A stretch of DNA of 64,000 nt from Hyalella azteca (lineage: Eukaryota > Arthropoda > Malacostraca > Amphipoda > Hyalellidae): positions 124,001-188,000 of the forward strand of contig NW_025944084.1 in assembly GCF_000764305.2 (NCBI RefSeq). Reading direction: 5' to 3'. Both the position numbers and the translations under genes were made by a program. A model generated the notes under the pieces. That model saw nothing but the letters and a program-made list of their open reading frames with translations, had not been told where the DNA came from and did not search any database. This document shows, one piece after another, positions 35,392-45,723 of this stretch. Every line of letters begins with the position of its first letter. The first letter of the stretch is position 1.

Positions 35392-36092
35392 ATGAGCAGC
35401 GTTATAGACATGGGGTGGAGTTGGAGGAGCACTGGAACTAGGCGTGACAACAACCACCGTCAACGCCAGCAGAACTCCTTATCTAACGCGCCTAACCAAG
35501 ACTCTACTGAGAATATGAGCAGTAACAATTCTACACGTAACATGCAAAATGATCCGCAGCTCCTGGAGACACATCTTCACACGCATAGACGTGCCAGCAG
35601 CGACTGCTGTTTGCACCAGATTGACGGCAGACCGCATCACAAACTGCATAACACATCTGCTGTAGACAGCCTCGTAGACATGAGACTGCCTCTAAGGACC
35701 TCGAACAGCTCCTCCTCCACAGGTGTCAACTCCATCTCACGTCCTGTGACTCCCCTTGCCATTTCTCGTCCCAACTCTCCTTTGCTGGGTGCCCTGTTGC
35801 AAGATTTGCGGCGCGCTGTTTCCCCAACTTCATCCTCAGACGCTGTTACCCCCACCTCGTCTTTGAGACCTGTAACCCCCGTGCTGGGGTCGAGCTCTAC
35901 CTCGTACTGCCCACAAATTCACCCCCACTGCGCACATCTTCATCCATTACACGATCTCCCCGGAAACCGCTCTTCGTCCCGCGCTTCGGTACCCGAAATC
36001 CTCGTGAGCGATGACTATGGGTCGCCTTCCTCCTCGACGGGCTCTTCCCCTCTCTCTGGGGACTCGGGGCTTGAAGGCGGCTATACACTCAG
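35392..36092 (+). CDS. TMCC exon 1 (first recognised coding exon)
   Basis: The frame from the ATG at 35392 gives 233 residues plus two bases. It is rich in Ser, Thr, Pro and His, with repeated RPVTPL and RPNSPLLG words that look like proline-directed phosphorylation sites. The donor is CTCAG|GTGGGT at 36093. Reading through would stop 17 codons later. A TGA lies in frame upstream at about 35353, which supports this ATG unless an acceptor lies between them. Confidence 0.8.
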
Positions 36093-39000
36093 GTGGGTCC
36101 CACATAAATTGTCGCGTGAAGCAGCGGCGGAAATTCTCAAGTAACCTGACAAGTGGCGCTCGTAAATGCCATTGCAAATGTATAAATGAGCGAAGTGAGC
36201 TTCAAGCGCGCAGTGAGCCTCTACATTCGGTCACCCGAGCCATGGCACACGCTGCCAGCCTGAGTGAAATTCTCATGATATAATCACTCTGATACAGCAA
36301 TGAATGCCTGCCAAGGCAATGGTTGGGTTAGCAATTTGCTCTGCAGCTGCTGCTCTTTAGCGGACAACGATTTTGACAAACATCACGCGGCCGTCGTGTG
36401 GTAAAAGTCTTCGTGTACTTCCAGGTTTTTTTCAAGGAACTAGCGAGCACACCATAATTTTTTTTCTCGTCATGATTATTATTTTTTGTGTCGGAAAACC
36501 AATTAAATTCCATGGTGTCATCCTAGTTCGATTTCTTGGCATTAAGCGAAGTTCTGCCGGCTGAGTTAACACCAACATACTGTTAGAAAAAACGGTCCCA
36601 CCGGCGTTCTAGTGGCCGGTCGCCCCATGAAAATAAACTGTTTCACCGTTTATATCAAATGTTATACGGGTTTCTAGTGTTAAATTAAAATAAAAACGGC
36701 GACACGGTGTTTCTTTTCACGTGCCGACCGGCCACTGAAACGCCGGTAAGACTCTTAACGGTCATTTTTCTAGCAGTGTACCCGATGTGTGCCAATTAAC
36801 GCTCGTTATTTCAACAAGAAGAGCACCATGAGAAGAACAACACCCAAGTAAACGATCCGTTCGATGTGTGTCAATTAACGCTCATTATTTCAACAGGAAG
36901 AAGAACCATGAGGACCTTCACCAGAGCTCCAGCAGACGCAGGTCTCCCATGACGGGACGACGGGGAGTGGGGACGGAGGGCGGCACCAACACTCCCCCCA
37001 CCAGCAGTAGTAGCAGCGGCACCACTCCACTTCAGGGGCGTGCTAGAGCCCACACCTCCGTCCCCTTGTCTGGCACCTCTGTGTCTTCCCCCTTCACTGA
37101 TGACATCCACTCCTCCAATGAGGACGGTGACTTGGTGAGTAAACTGTTACCGTAAAATGGGGTAACTTTGACCACTTTTTTTCAAAGTGATGCCATTTTT
37201 TTACTAGATAAGTTAAACTTAAATTGAAACATGCAAAATACAGGTCTATACTCTAGCTTTACTCACCATAAATTGCTGGCTCCTACCTCTCATAGTTTTG
37301 ATGTAATTTCAAAAAAAGTGATGGTCTTTGTTACCCCAGCTCATGCGGTTTCTTTGACCGGGTGGTAAAATCAATTTTATTTCTTGGTAAAATAACTCCA
37401 AATAACTCCAGGTTGTGGTGCATTGTAGTAGAACTCTTCTAGTTACATATGCAAAAGAGAAATTTTAGAAAAGTGTCATAGTTTGCAAATGAGGGGCGCC
37501 GCCCCCAAATGGGCGAAATGTGCCCATCTAATGGCAGCCGTGATGGGGTAACATTGACCGGTTTGGAAATTAAGTTAAAATTACCTTATGTAAGACTCTG
37601 TAGAGTATGAAACATAAAGAAAAAAACATTAATATGTGTATCAAACATATAAAATATGTTATATAGGTACCTATGGTAGTTTTAACTTAATTTCCAAGCC
37701 GGTCAATGTTACCCCGTCACTGCTGCCATTAGGTGGTCAAAGTTACCCCATTGGGGGGCGGCGCCCACCATTTGCAAACTATGACACTTTTCTAAAATTT
37801 GTCTTTTGCATATGTAACTAGAAGAGTTCTACTACAATGCATCAAAACCTGGAGTTATTTTACCAAAAAATGAAAAAATTGGAGGGGGTACTCCGACAGG
37901 CTTTAAATAATAGCTCTTTTTCGTGGGTCACATTTTTAATTTTTTAACCTATTAGATATGCAAACTTTTTAGCCTCAGTATTAGGCCTTTGATGGCCATT
38001 GACAAAATTTTTCTATGTCAAATCGTTTTTGAGTTTTGGGGGTTTTTGTTAAAAAAACGAAAAGTGGTCAAAGTTACCCCGCCGGTCAAAGTAACCCCAT
38101 TTTACGGTACCCATCACTGCACGCTTGTCTCGGCACGCTAGCTGTTAATTAGTTGGACACATCAGTGACTGGTAAGCTTATTCTCGTAAAAATCGATCTT
38201 GCCGATTATCAATCTCTCGCTAATGAATATTTTAACACAATTTATTAATGTCCGACTTGTGTCAGGATGGAGGAGGGATGTCGTCAGCCATCAGCAACGG
38301 GTCAGGTGATGGCGCTGACATACTGCGCGGCGGCAGCACCGACACCGCTGACGAGGCTGACAGCAGCCGTCCTGGCCAGCAGCATCTTGCTGACAGGATG
38401 AAGGAATTGTCAGAGGCTCTGCAGGCCAAGATGCTCAAGACCAGAGACCTCATCAAGCAGGAGCAGAAGGCCAGAGACGGTGAGAAGCTTGTTTACATTC
38501 TGATGCTGTAACACGCACTCTCACCGCTGGTGTTAACACGCACTCTCACCGCTGGTGTTAACATGCACTCTCCCCGCTGGTGTCAGTAACACGCACTCTC
38601 ACCGCTGGTGTTAACACGCACTCTCACCGCTGGTGTTAGTAACACGCACTCTCACCGCTGGTGTTGGTAACGCGCACTCTCACCGCTGGTGTTAACACGC
38701 ACTCTCACCGCTGGTGTTAGTAACACGCACTCTCACCGCTGGTGTTAACACGCACTCTCACCGCTGGTGTTAGTAACACGCACTCTCACCGCTGGCGTTG
38801 GTAACACGCACTCTCACCGCTGGTAAATTACGCCTCCTCCCAACACAATTACAAGGTAAAAAGTATGTCAGCCGATGACAATTTTAATGCCATACGATTT
38901 CTTCATTTTCGCTTCTCCTCTTATTTTACCTAAGGACATGTTACCCTTTGTGGTAAATACATATCAGTTTACAATGAGAGTTATGACACGAGAGAAATAG

Positions 39001-42000
39001 TTTCTCGTTTGTTATTAGCTAATGTCGCAGAGAATTATACAAGTTTTCGGTTAGTATATTACTAATACTATTAACTCTCAAGTACGACCAGTGAAAACAC
39101 TCTAGACAAGCCTCATCAAGATCACTATCACCCAGCCTGCTGGAACTGACGCATCATCAACATTTATGACTCACTACGTTAGTTCTTGTTTTTGCTGTCT
39201 ATTAACTGCCGACTCAGCGACTTCTGCCGACGCAGGTCTCTTCAATAATATGACCTTCTTTGCCTCTGAATATGTTCGATTTTGAGACCCCCTCCTTAAC
39301 TCTTAAGTTGAGGAAATTTGATATGTGCCGAAACTCTCACTCTGACTAAATTTCACGTGAAGAATTACGTGTAAAAACGGTACGAATCCTGGCTTCTTTG
39401 TGAAAGAGGTGTAAATAAATTTTTCTAATATTTTACTTATGCTAAAATTGTTTCATATTTCTCAGTAGACGCTTGCACCGATTATGATTATCCTGAATTT
39501 ATAATCAATTGGTAGGTACTTGTAACAACCTAACGACTCTTGATGTTCGGTGATCTTCGTTATTCTTCAGAGTTAAGTGAAAAATTATTTTTTCAATTCG
39601 CTTTCCGTATTAATTTTTTTGATGTGAACACACACTAAAGCAAATCTTTATCAAATGATTTTTCAATCTAGTAGTACCTATTTCTCGGAGCGACCAACAC
39701 GGCACTGAAAATTTACAAAAAATGTGATTTGGGGGTTCCATTTCACACAAGCGTTCCATTAATAATCAGAATATGATACAAATCGATTGATGTTTTGAGG
39801 TTCTTAAAGTTTCGCACGCACCAGCTTGTTATAGCCGTATCCGAGGGAACAACCACCTGAACCATGGCTGTTTTGCGGGTGGCTGTAGGTTATGTTATTG
39901 CACTCCGTTATTATTTGTTACAGTTATTAAGCTAAAGTTTTTCTCTTTTTTATATTTGGTTCAACGTATATTAATACCTATTGATTGGGGTCTCGAGTGG
40001 TTTTTAACATATGTACGAGTAATACATGTCATAATTTTGAGAGATAGTTTTGTTTCTAAATCTTGTGACATTAGTGTGAGAATGGTTTCTACGTATCAAC
40101 ATTTTTCAATATCTGTATTAAATAAGCGGAAAAAGCAGATCCATACATTATTCTTCAATTGCACATATATTCTTCAATTGCAACCTTAGTAGCTCTGAAC
40201 TTAAAATATTTTGCACGAATTGCATAAGTTTCATATTTTGCATAAGTTTCATATCAATTCATACATTTCAATGAGTTATTAGAAAATTTTATGCCATCTA
40301 GTACTGATCGGCAAATTTAACACCGCCGTGAGACGTATCACTCCTTGTTATTAGCAACCTTCATCGTTTATTTTCACACTAACAGACAACGTGAACGAGT
40401 ACCTGAAATGCGCGGCATCAGCGGACAAGCTGCAAATCTCGCGCATCAAGGCGGTGTTCGAGAAGAAGAACCAGAAGAGCGCGACAAGCATCCAGCATCT
40501 GCAGAAGAAACTTGATACCTACCAGAAGAGGCTGTTGGACTTGCAAACTCACGGCCTTGCCACGCAACACAGACAGCCCAAGGAAGTCTTACGCGATATG
40601 GGACAAGGCTTGAAGTGAGTCATTATTCATCTAGTCTATTGAACCTTATTCATCTTTCTATTTAAGAAAAGCTTATTCTTCTTTCTTTTGAAGAGAACCT
40701 TATTCTTCTTTCTATTGAAGAGTTACGATGCCGTTAGGTGCAAATAGAATTCGCGAAGGGTGATGCGTCAGCTGAAAACTGGTTAGGTAGGCATGTCAAC
40801 TAGAGCTCAAATGTAGGTAGCCATTATTGAAAGAAATGTGGGAAATTTTTCTTGTACCCTCACTTGTTCATAAGTACTTTCAGGTTTTCTGGCTAGGTAT
40901 GAAATAACTAGAGTGTACAAGTAGCTGGCAGTTCGCTTTTCTCATTAAGTTGACTGAAAATTCGTTAATGAGATAGCCTTAACTAACTTTACCGGCCGTC
41001 AAAATTTTGATATCCTCGTGGTGAGACTTCACACGATTTTCATAAACTGTACCTACGGTACTGTACGGTACCTCCATTGAAAATGGCCGTTCCAAAAGAG
41101 ACCGCAGTTGCGGTGATAACTTTAGACGTCATCTTAATTCCGTAATAAAACACTCAGTTCATTTTCATATATCATTCAAGTATGGCTAACCTTTGATCTT
41201 GCGTAGGTCGTCTCATTTTGTTATGAGACAGAACTGCCTTCAGCTGATAGGATATCTTCGATGCTTTGCTCATGTATTCGGACGGCACATTCCGGACGGC
41301 TTCCTTCAATTTTTGCCTTCGAAATGCCTTCAAGCCGCGTAGGCCTTTATAATGTGCTTGCAAATTCATGCCAATTACTCTCTTTGTGTCACAAATTATC
41401 GCTATATTTAGTGCTTACCATAATTTTTTACATAAATACACTATACTCCCCTTTTTTCCTCGAATAGATCTTATATTTCGTGCCAAAGCTTTGTATCTTC
41501 TATGCCTTATCTTCTAATTGAATTCATCTATGTTCACTAACTTAATCGTTCGCTGCACTAATAAGCCTCTATGTTAGCATCATTCTGAACCTAGTCAACT
41601 CAGGACCAAATTGGACAAGCATATTTTTTAGAGTTTCAGTTCACATGTTCAGATAACTCCCCTTGCCAGATTGCTGCCTACCCAACACGTTTATCTAACT
41701 AATGACTCTGAAGTGGGAGCATTTATAGAACGTTACCTAGACTTGTTGTTCACGATGGGCGGTGCGATATCCCTTAATCAACTTGAGACTACTACGATCA
41801 TTTACTCTTCTATGATAAATACCGTAGTAATTTTGGCCAATTTGAATAAATTCAGTTTTAAGAAATATGATCACTCTAGTAGCGATGAATTCAGCAAAAA
41901 TTGTTTGTCGTGTAATAGATTCAACGACGAGTTTCAATACTCCTGAAATCCAGCTTGAAGTGTCGAGCCATGTCAAGTGTGTCTCTTGATGCACTCCTTA

Positions 42001-45000
42001 GGTCGGGTCTAATCAGCAAGCCGCGCGAGTTTGCACATCTTTTAAAGAACAAATTCGGCTCCGTGGACAACATCAAAGAGATTCTCAGTGATGAGGATCG
42101 TGACGAAGAGAAAACCCATCACGGCTCGGCCACCCTCCCGCCAGGGGTGTCCCTGAGCTCCATCTCACCCAACACTGTTGCGTCTGCCACTGCGGCAGTT
42201 GCCACTAACTGCATACTCCAGCAGTCCGCAACTGCGTCTCAAATCCTTCCTATTAATATCAATAGGTTCGTGCTTGCTTTTCTCACGTGAAGCTTTTTGT
42301 GTGCAAGTTATTGCTCTCATTTATGGTATAATCCTGACCCGAACTGTAAGCTACTCTCTTTACTGTGGCGTATTTCTCTCATCTTCTATCTCCCGAGCTT
42401 AACATCTAGAGCAACGTCGTAAGGAATTTACTATCATATTAATGAAGTACAGTTTTTCAAATTGCCTTGCTTGTTTACCTCAAACTATTTGCTATTAAAG
42501 TCAACGTTTAAATTGCCGCAAGTGTTTACTTTCCTTGATCTTCTCACTTGAAATAGTTCTATTGTTGCTTGTGCAGCAAGTCTTCATTTGTATAACATTT
42601 ACTTGTATCTTCCGACTTTTGATATTTCCATCCTAAATGGACTATAAGTTGATTTAATTAGCATTGGTTAAGTGTGACATTGTCACCCTAATGACTGCCT
42701 GTCATCTCGTGACAACATCATCACGCTCCGTTAACTGTGCTACCACTAGTTGAGACCATTACCACCTGTCACTACCACCTGACACTACCACCTAACTCCT
42801 CTCACCACCACCTCTGGTGCGTGCAGCAGCAGCGGCGGCGGCGGTCACCACTCGGGCGGCGGTGGGGGCGGCGGCAGCAGTGGTGGAGGTGGCGGTAGTG
42901 GCGGTGGTGTACCTTCAGAAGAAGACTCAGAGTGTAACTCATCGTTGACTAGTGAGAGCATCCCGGGTCTTGCTCACCACACCCACCACCTGCATCACCA
43001 CCAGCACCTTGCATCGCCGCGAGCAGTTACTAATCAGGTACAAAAGAAAATTATGTTTCTATGTTTACTATTACCTCTAGGTTTCTTTATTTTTTCCCTT
43101 AGTGGGGGGACCTTCTCATTTAAATTAGAAAATGTCTACTTACGTTTTTTAATGCACTTTACGGTAGCATGCAAAACCTCTTGCAGTTTTTAATAGCCCG
43201 ATAAATTTTATTGTTCCTAATAAGGCACAGTCGCCGAAATTTATATCGATGTTTGTAGAGTGATGCGTTACCTGAATTTTTTTAATATTGAGAGAAGAAT
43301 TTTTGCGTGCAGGACGGCAGCGGAGTTGACCTGGGCGGCTACCTCGCCATGGAGCACATCTTGTCCGCCACCCACGAGACCAGGAGCGAAATGGAGCGAC
43401 TGCGCGAGGAGATTGACACCATCAAGGTGAGTGAGACGAACTTCTTTATTTATTTTTAACTTTATTTAGTGGGAATAATGAAGAAGATATCATACGTTAT
43501 TTCAGTCGTGGTTTGTATTATCGATTGTTGTACTATTGTAAGAGCAGAGAAATGAAAGTTTGAAAAGATGCATTGTTGATGGGCACCTACATTATTACTA
43601 GTGTTTTATAGAAAAGTGATATACGTGTCTTGCATTCTTGATGCTATTGAATTAATACATGTTATCCGTGAATATTTTACCGCGTATACAGAGCGCCTTC
43701 CTGGTGGAAACGAGCGCTCTGCACGAGAGACTCAACGAGGAGCGAACGCGCGTCGAGCAGCTGGAGCAACAGGTGCGCACATGACGTTTGTTGTGTTGTT
43801 AGACGTGAGATCTTATTGTTATAGAATAGAGTATGAGCAGTGACCAGTTTGAGCTCTGAACTTGGGTCCCTGGAGTTTTAATTATGAAAAATTTGCAATT
43901 TCTGCATAAGTACATCTTAACACGTTGACTTCGAAGTGGTACATATGCGTACCACGAAATGTATTTCTCCAGGACGTAGTGGTACATAATTCAGGTTGCC
44001 TAAAATTAGCCAAATCCGAGAACAAAAAAGGCCAAAAAGGCCGATAACTCAAAATATACTAGTTTATTTGTAGGTTCCACTCTAAAAATTCCATTTATTT
44101 TCTTTTTGCAGTATTTAAAATTTAATTAGGAATTACCCCTATCATAAATTTTAGCCGGCCAACGCAATTGAGAAAAACTAAATCACGGAATTTGTCCGGA
44201 AAAAATGACCGTCTGGCAACCCTGTTCAACGTAGTCAACGTGTTAAGTTCCGGAGTAGTGATAATCATTGCAACGTTGCGCAGGTAAACGACCTCACTGA
44301 ACTGCACCAAAACGAGATGGAGAACCTGAAGACAACGATGACGGACATGGAGGAGAAAGTCCAGTACCAAAGTGAAGAACGCGTCAGAGATCTGCAGGAG
44401 ATGCTGGAGAACTACCATACCAGGGTGGGCTTTTTGGTGGTGCTATGTTGCTTAAATGTTGATTAGTGTCCCGTCAGGGTGTCAGGGTTGCTTCGTGTCC
44501 GTCAGGGTTGCTTCGTGTCCGTCAGGGTTGCTTCGTGTCCCGCCAGGGTTGCTTCGTGTCCCTCAGGGTTGCTACGTGTCCCTCAGGGTTGCTACGTGTC
44601 CCTCAGGGTTGCTTCGTGTCCCTCAGGGTTGCTTCGTGTCCCTCAGGGTTGCTTCGTGTCCGTCAGGGTTGCTTCGTGTCCGTCAGGGTTGCTTCGTGTC
44701 CGTCAGGGTTGCTTCGTGTCCGTCAGGGTTGCTTCGTGTCCGTCAGGGTTGCCTTCCTACGTTGCTTCTCAATTGTCACTTCGCTTCCAGGGTTCACATG
44801 ACCCCAATACGTTTACAAGGCCGCGAAATGTGCCGCTCAACGAATAAAAAATGCATTGGGAAATAAAATTCTGTGTCTCGGTTGTGCTTGTTTCTGTACA
44901 AAAGTTTGCATTTTTTGCCATCTCTGACACCATTATCTAGTCATGCCTATAATTCCAAGAACTGTGGTTGTGGATGAGTACTACTTATTGTTCGGGAATT

Positions 45001-45723
45001 TCCTCAAAAATTCCAAATAAATTCTACTATCTGATAATTTATTTACATAGCCAGCAAAAAGTTGAAAAAACTTTGCAATAAATTGAAGGTAAAATATTCT
45101 AATAGCTGAAGATATTATTTTTTATAGATATCTCGGATGGAGCACCAGCAGGCGCAGCAGCAGCAACAGTTCCTCACGCTGGAAGGCCTGGAGAACAGCA
45201 ACGCCAGAGCTCTCTTTGTCAAGCTCATCAATATTCTACTCACAATTCTCCAGGTCCTATTCCTATCTAACCATTCAATGTTTTTCTATTGTAACATTTC
45301 ATTCAGACATTATATAAGTTATGACTTCAGCACAGCTTTTAATAAAACTTTTCGGTTTGGTCTCGGTGTGTTTCACATGTATCGCTGCCTTGACTCATCG
45401 CAATGTCGAATTTTTTTTAAATAACTAAATGAATGTTTAACTTTAATGAAATGACGTTGAACACCAAGTCCGAAAATGCTCATTACATGACCGATTATAA
45501 AATTTTGTTGTGCATTTGCTTTATGTGTATTGTGTTGCAGGTTCTTCTTCTGATGGTGGCGACAGCAATGAACATCGTAGCACCGCTGCTACAAACCAGA
45601 GGTCGTCTCATCACTACTATCCTCGTGCTCTTCGTGTGCGTGTTCCTCTACATACAAATGCCTGATCTCAAAGAATCTTTCTGGACTTTAACTGGAAAAT
45701 ATTCTTGGCTCATGTCTTGGTGA
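35392..45723 (+). CDS. TMCC/dementin family: transmembrane and coiled-coil domain protein (11 exons, 849 residues)
   Basis: TMCC proteins are endoplasmic-reticulum membrane proteins with a long cytosolic coiled-coil region and two C-terminal membrane segments. Exons are 35392-36092, 36897-37134, 38266-38479, 40386-40614, 41954-42265, 42827-43037, 43313-43426, 43692-43772, 44284-44424, 45128-45253 and 45541-45723. All junctions are GT-AG and all phases agree. Residues 1-460 hold a Ser/Pro-rich disordered part and then the first conserved block ([35 protein letters not shown]). Residues 480-510 carry [21 protein letters not shown] Gly/Ser/His linker follows, then coiled coil (about 650-775), [18 protein letters not shown] and membrane segments at about 780-806 and 812-828. 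The family is certain; orthology to vertebrate TMCC1, 2 or 3 is not resolved. The true start may lie in an upstream exon. The weakest junction is the exon 5 acceptor. Confidence 0.92.
36579..36780. mobile_element. MITE of about 200 bp, TA-flanked, just upstream of TMCC exon 2
   Basis: The left end CTGTTAGAAAAAACGGT with GGCGTTCTAGTGGCCGGTCG pairs with the right end, on the other strand CTGCTAGAAAAATGACCG and GGCGTTTCAGTGGCCGGTCG. TA flanks both ends (36579-36580 and 36779-36780). The arms have diverged and the right one carries an insertion. The size, structure and TA flanks fit a Tc1/mariner-type MITE. Confidence 0.7.
36784..36911 (+). repeat. Tandem duplication of the exon 2 splice acceptor region (79-bp offset)
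   Basis: GATGTGTGCCAATTAACGCT starts at 36784, and GATGTGTGTCAATTAACGCT starts at 36863. Both run on through a CNTTATTTCAACA acceptor-like sequence into AGAA...CCATGAG, which in the second copy is the first coding part of exon 2. The first copy has CAACAAG in place of CAACAG and ends its similarity at about 36832. Confidence 0.85.
36897..37134 (+). CDS. TMCC exon 2
   Basis: The exon opens after TTTCAACAG and closes at GACTTG|GTGAGT. Joined to exon 1 it reads [21 protein letters not shown] and continues with Thr/Ser/Gly-rich sequence to HSSNEDGDL. It is low-complexity and not conserved in the wider family, but phase and splice sites fit. Its donor lies 15 bases from a 958-bp palindromic transposon. 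Confidence 0.8.
37150..38107. mobile_element. 958-bp palindromic (foldback) DNA transposon, TA target duplication
   Basis: The ends are perfect inverted repeats, CCGTAAAATGGGGT at 37150 and its complement ending at 38107, each flanked by TA. Much of the element is a long inverted repeat: about 37412-37600 matches 37670-37865 on the other strand, including TTGCAAA, CTAGAAGAGTTCTACTACAA and CATATGCAAAAGA. The word GGGGTAACTTTGACC, or a one- or two-base variant, occurs at least six times in both orientations. No transposase is encoded. The TA duplication suggests the Tc1/mariner superfamily. Confidence 0.88.
38266..38479 (+). CDS. TMCC exon 3
   Basis: The exon starts after TTGTGTCAG in phase 0 and ends at AGAGACG|GTGAGA in phase 1. 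It encodes [14 protein letters not shown] and then [20 protein letters not shown] with [11 protein letters not shown], the helix that precedes the conserved TMCC block. Confidence 0.92.
38512..38826. repeat. Minisatellite, 25- and 29-bp units, about 12 copies, in TMCC intron 3
   Basis: The unit is ACACGCACTCTCACCGCTGG then TGTTA, with an optional GTAA or GGTA spacer. It begins 32 bases behind the exon 3 donor. Confidence 0.95.
38827..40385. other. Remainder of TMCC intron 3
   Basis: AT-rich intron with no supported feature, except short direct repeats at about 40150-40250 (TATTCTTCAATTGCA and GCATAAGTTTCATAT, each twice). Confidence 0.6.
40386..40614 (+). CDS. TMCC exon 4, first conserved block
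   Basis: The exon enters in phase 1 after ACTAACAG and leaves in phase 2 at TTGAA|GTGAGT. It encodes [40 protein letters not shown] and [15 protein letters not shown], the most diagnostic part of the family. Confidence 0.97.
40615..41953. other. TMCC intron 4
   Basis: No second exon was found here. Vertebrate homologues have extra residues between the MGQGL motif and SKPREFA, so a small missed exon is possible. Nothing else was recognised. Confidence 0.5.
41954..42265 (+). CDS. TMCC exon 5
   Basis: The exon encodes [20 protein letters not shown] and [20 protein letters not shown], the second conserved TMCC block, then a Thr/Ser/Ala-rich stretch. The donor is CAATAG|GTTCGT (phase 2). The acceptor used here (AAATCCAG before 41954) matches the phase but has a poor pyrimidine tract. 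The 5' border is therefore less certain than the rest. Confidence 0.85.
42266..42826. other. TMCC intron 5
   Basis: The intron ends in an ACCACCT-rich segment at about 42730-42815 (CACTACCACCTGACACTACC). No other feature. Confidence 0.6.
42827..43037 (+). CDS. TMCC exon 6, Gly/Ser/His-rich linker
   Basis: The exon starts at a triple tandem acceptor (GTGCAGCAGCAGCGG) in phase 2 and ends AATCAG|GTACAA in phase 0. It encodes a glycine-rich run, then [19 protein letters not shown], matching the acidic EEDSEC-type motif of the family, then a histidine-rich stretch ([12 protein letters not shown]). Confidence 0.9.
43313..43426 (+). CDS. TMCC exon 7
   Basis: The exon has phase 0 at both ends, acceptor GCGTGCAG and donor ATCAAG|GTGAGT. 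Its 38 residues include [20 protein letters not shown], the start of the C-terminal coiled coil. Confidence 0.94.
43692..43772 (+). CDS. TMCC exon 8
   Basis: The exon has phase 0 at both ends and 27 residues including [18 protein letters not shown], heptad-like coiled coil. The acceptor is GTATACAG and the donor CAACAG|GTGCGC. Confidence 0.93.
43921..44242. mobile_element. piggyBac-like MITE, 322 bp, TTAA-flanked, in TMCC intron 8
   Basis: The left end CACGTTGACTTCG and the right end, on the other strand CACGTTGACTACG, are each preceded by TTAA (43917-43920 and 44243-44246). TTAA plus CACGTTGACT is characteristic of many arthropod piggyBac-like elements. Its internal GTGGTACATATGCGTACCAC palindrome near the left end also fits. 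No transposase is present. The right end is 41 bases from exon 9. Confidence 0.85.
44284..44424 (+). CDS. TMCC exon 9
   Basis: The exon has phase 0 at both ends, acceptor GTTGCGCAG and donor ACCAGG|GTGGGC. Its 47 residues read [20 protein letters not shown], then [20 protein letters not shown], the conserved coiled coil. Confidence 0.97.
44466..44755. repeat. Minisatellite, 20-bp unit, about 14 copies, in TMCC intron 9
   Basis: The unit is GTCAGGGTTGCTTCGTGTCC with CCTCAGG and GCTACG variants. It begins about 42 bases behind the exon 9 donor. All three plus frames stay open across it without meaning. Confidence 0.97.
45128..45253 (+). CDS. TMCC exon 10
   Basis: The exon has phase 0 at both ends, acceptor TTTTTTATAG and donor CTCCAG|GTCCTA. 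It encodes [15 protein letters not shown] and [20 protein letters not shown], the conserved signature just before the first membrane segment. Confidence 0.97.
45541..45723 (+). CDS. TMCC exon 11 with stop codon
   Basis: The exon starts after TGTGTTGCAG and encodes 60 residues plus TGA. It contains [17 protein letters not shown] and [16 protein letters not shown], the two closely spaced membrane segments, with a short TRGR turn between them. Confidence 0.97.
   Translation, partial: VLLLMVATAMNIVAPLLQTRGRLITTILVLFVCVFLYIQMPDLKESFWTLTGKYSWLMSW

Noticed and set aside
44456..44866. Three overlapping plus frames of 111-136 residues
   Set aside because: They lie in a TMCC intron made of a 20-bp array; all three phases read the same repeated words.
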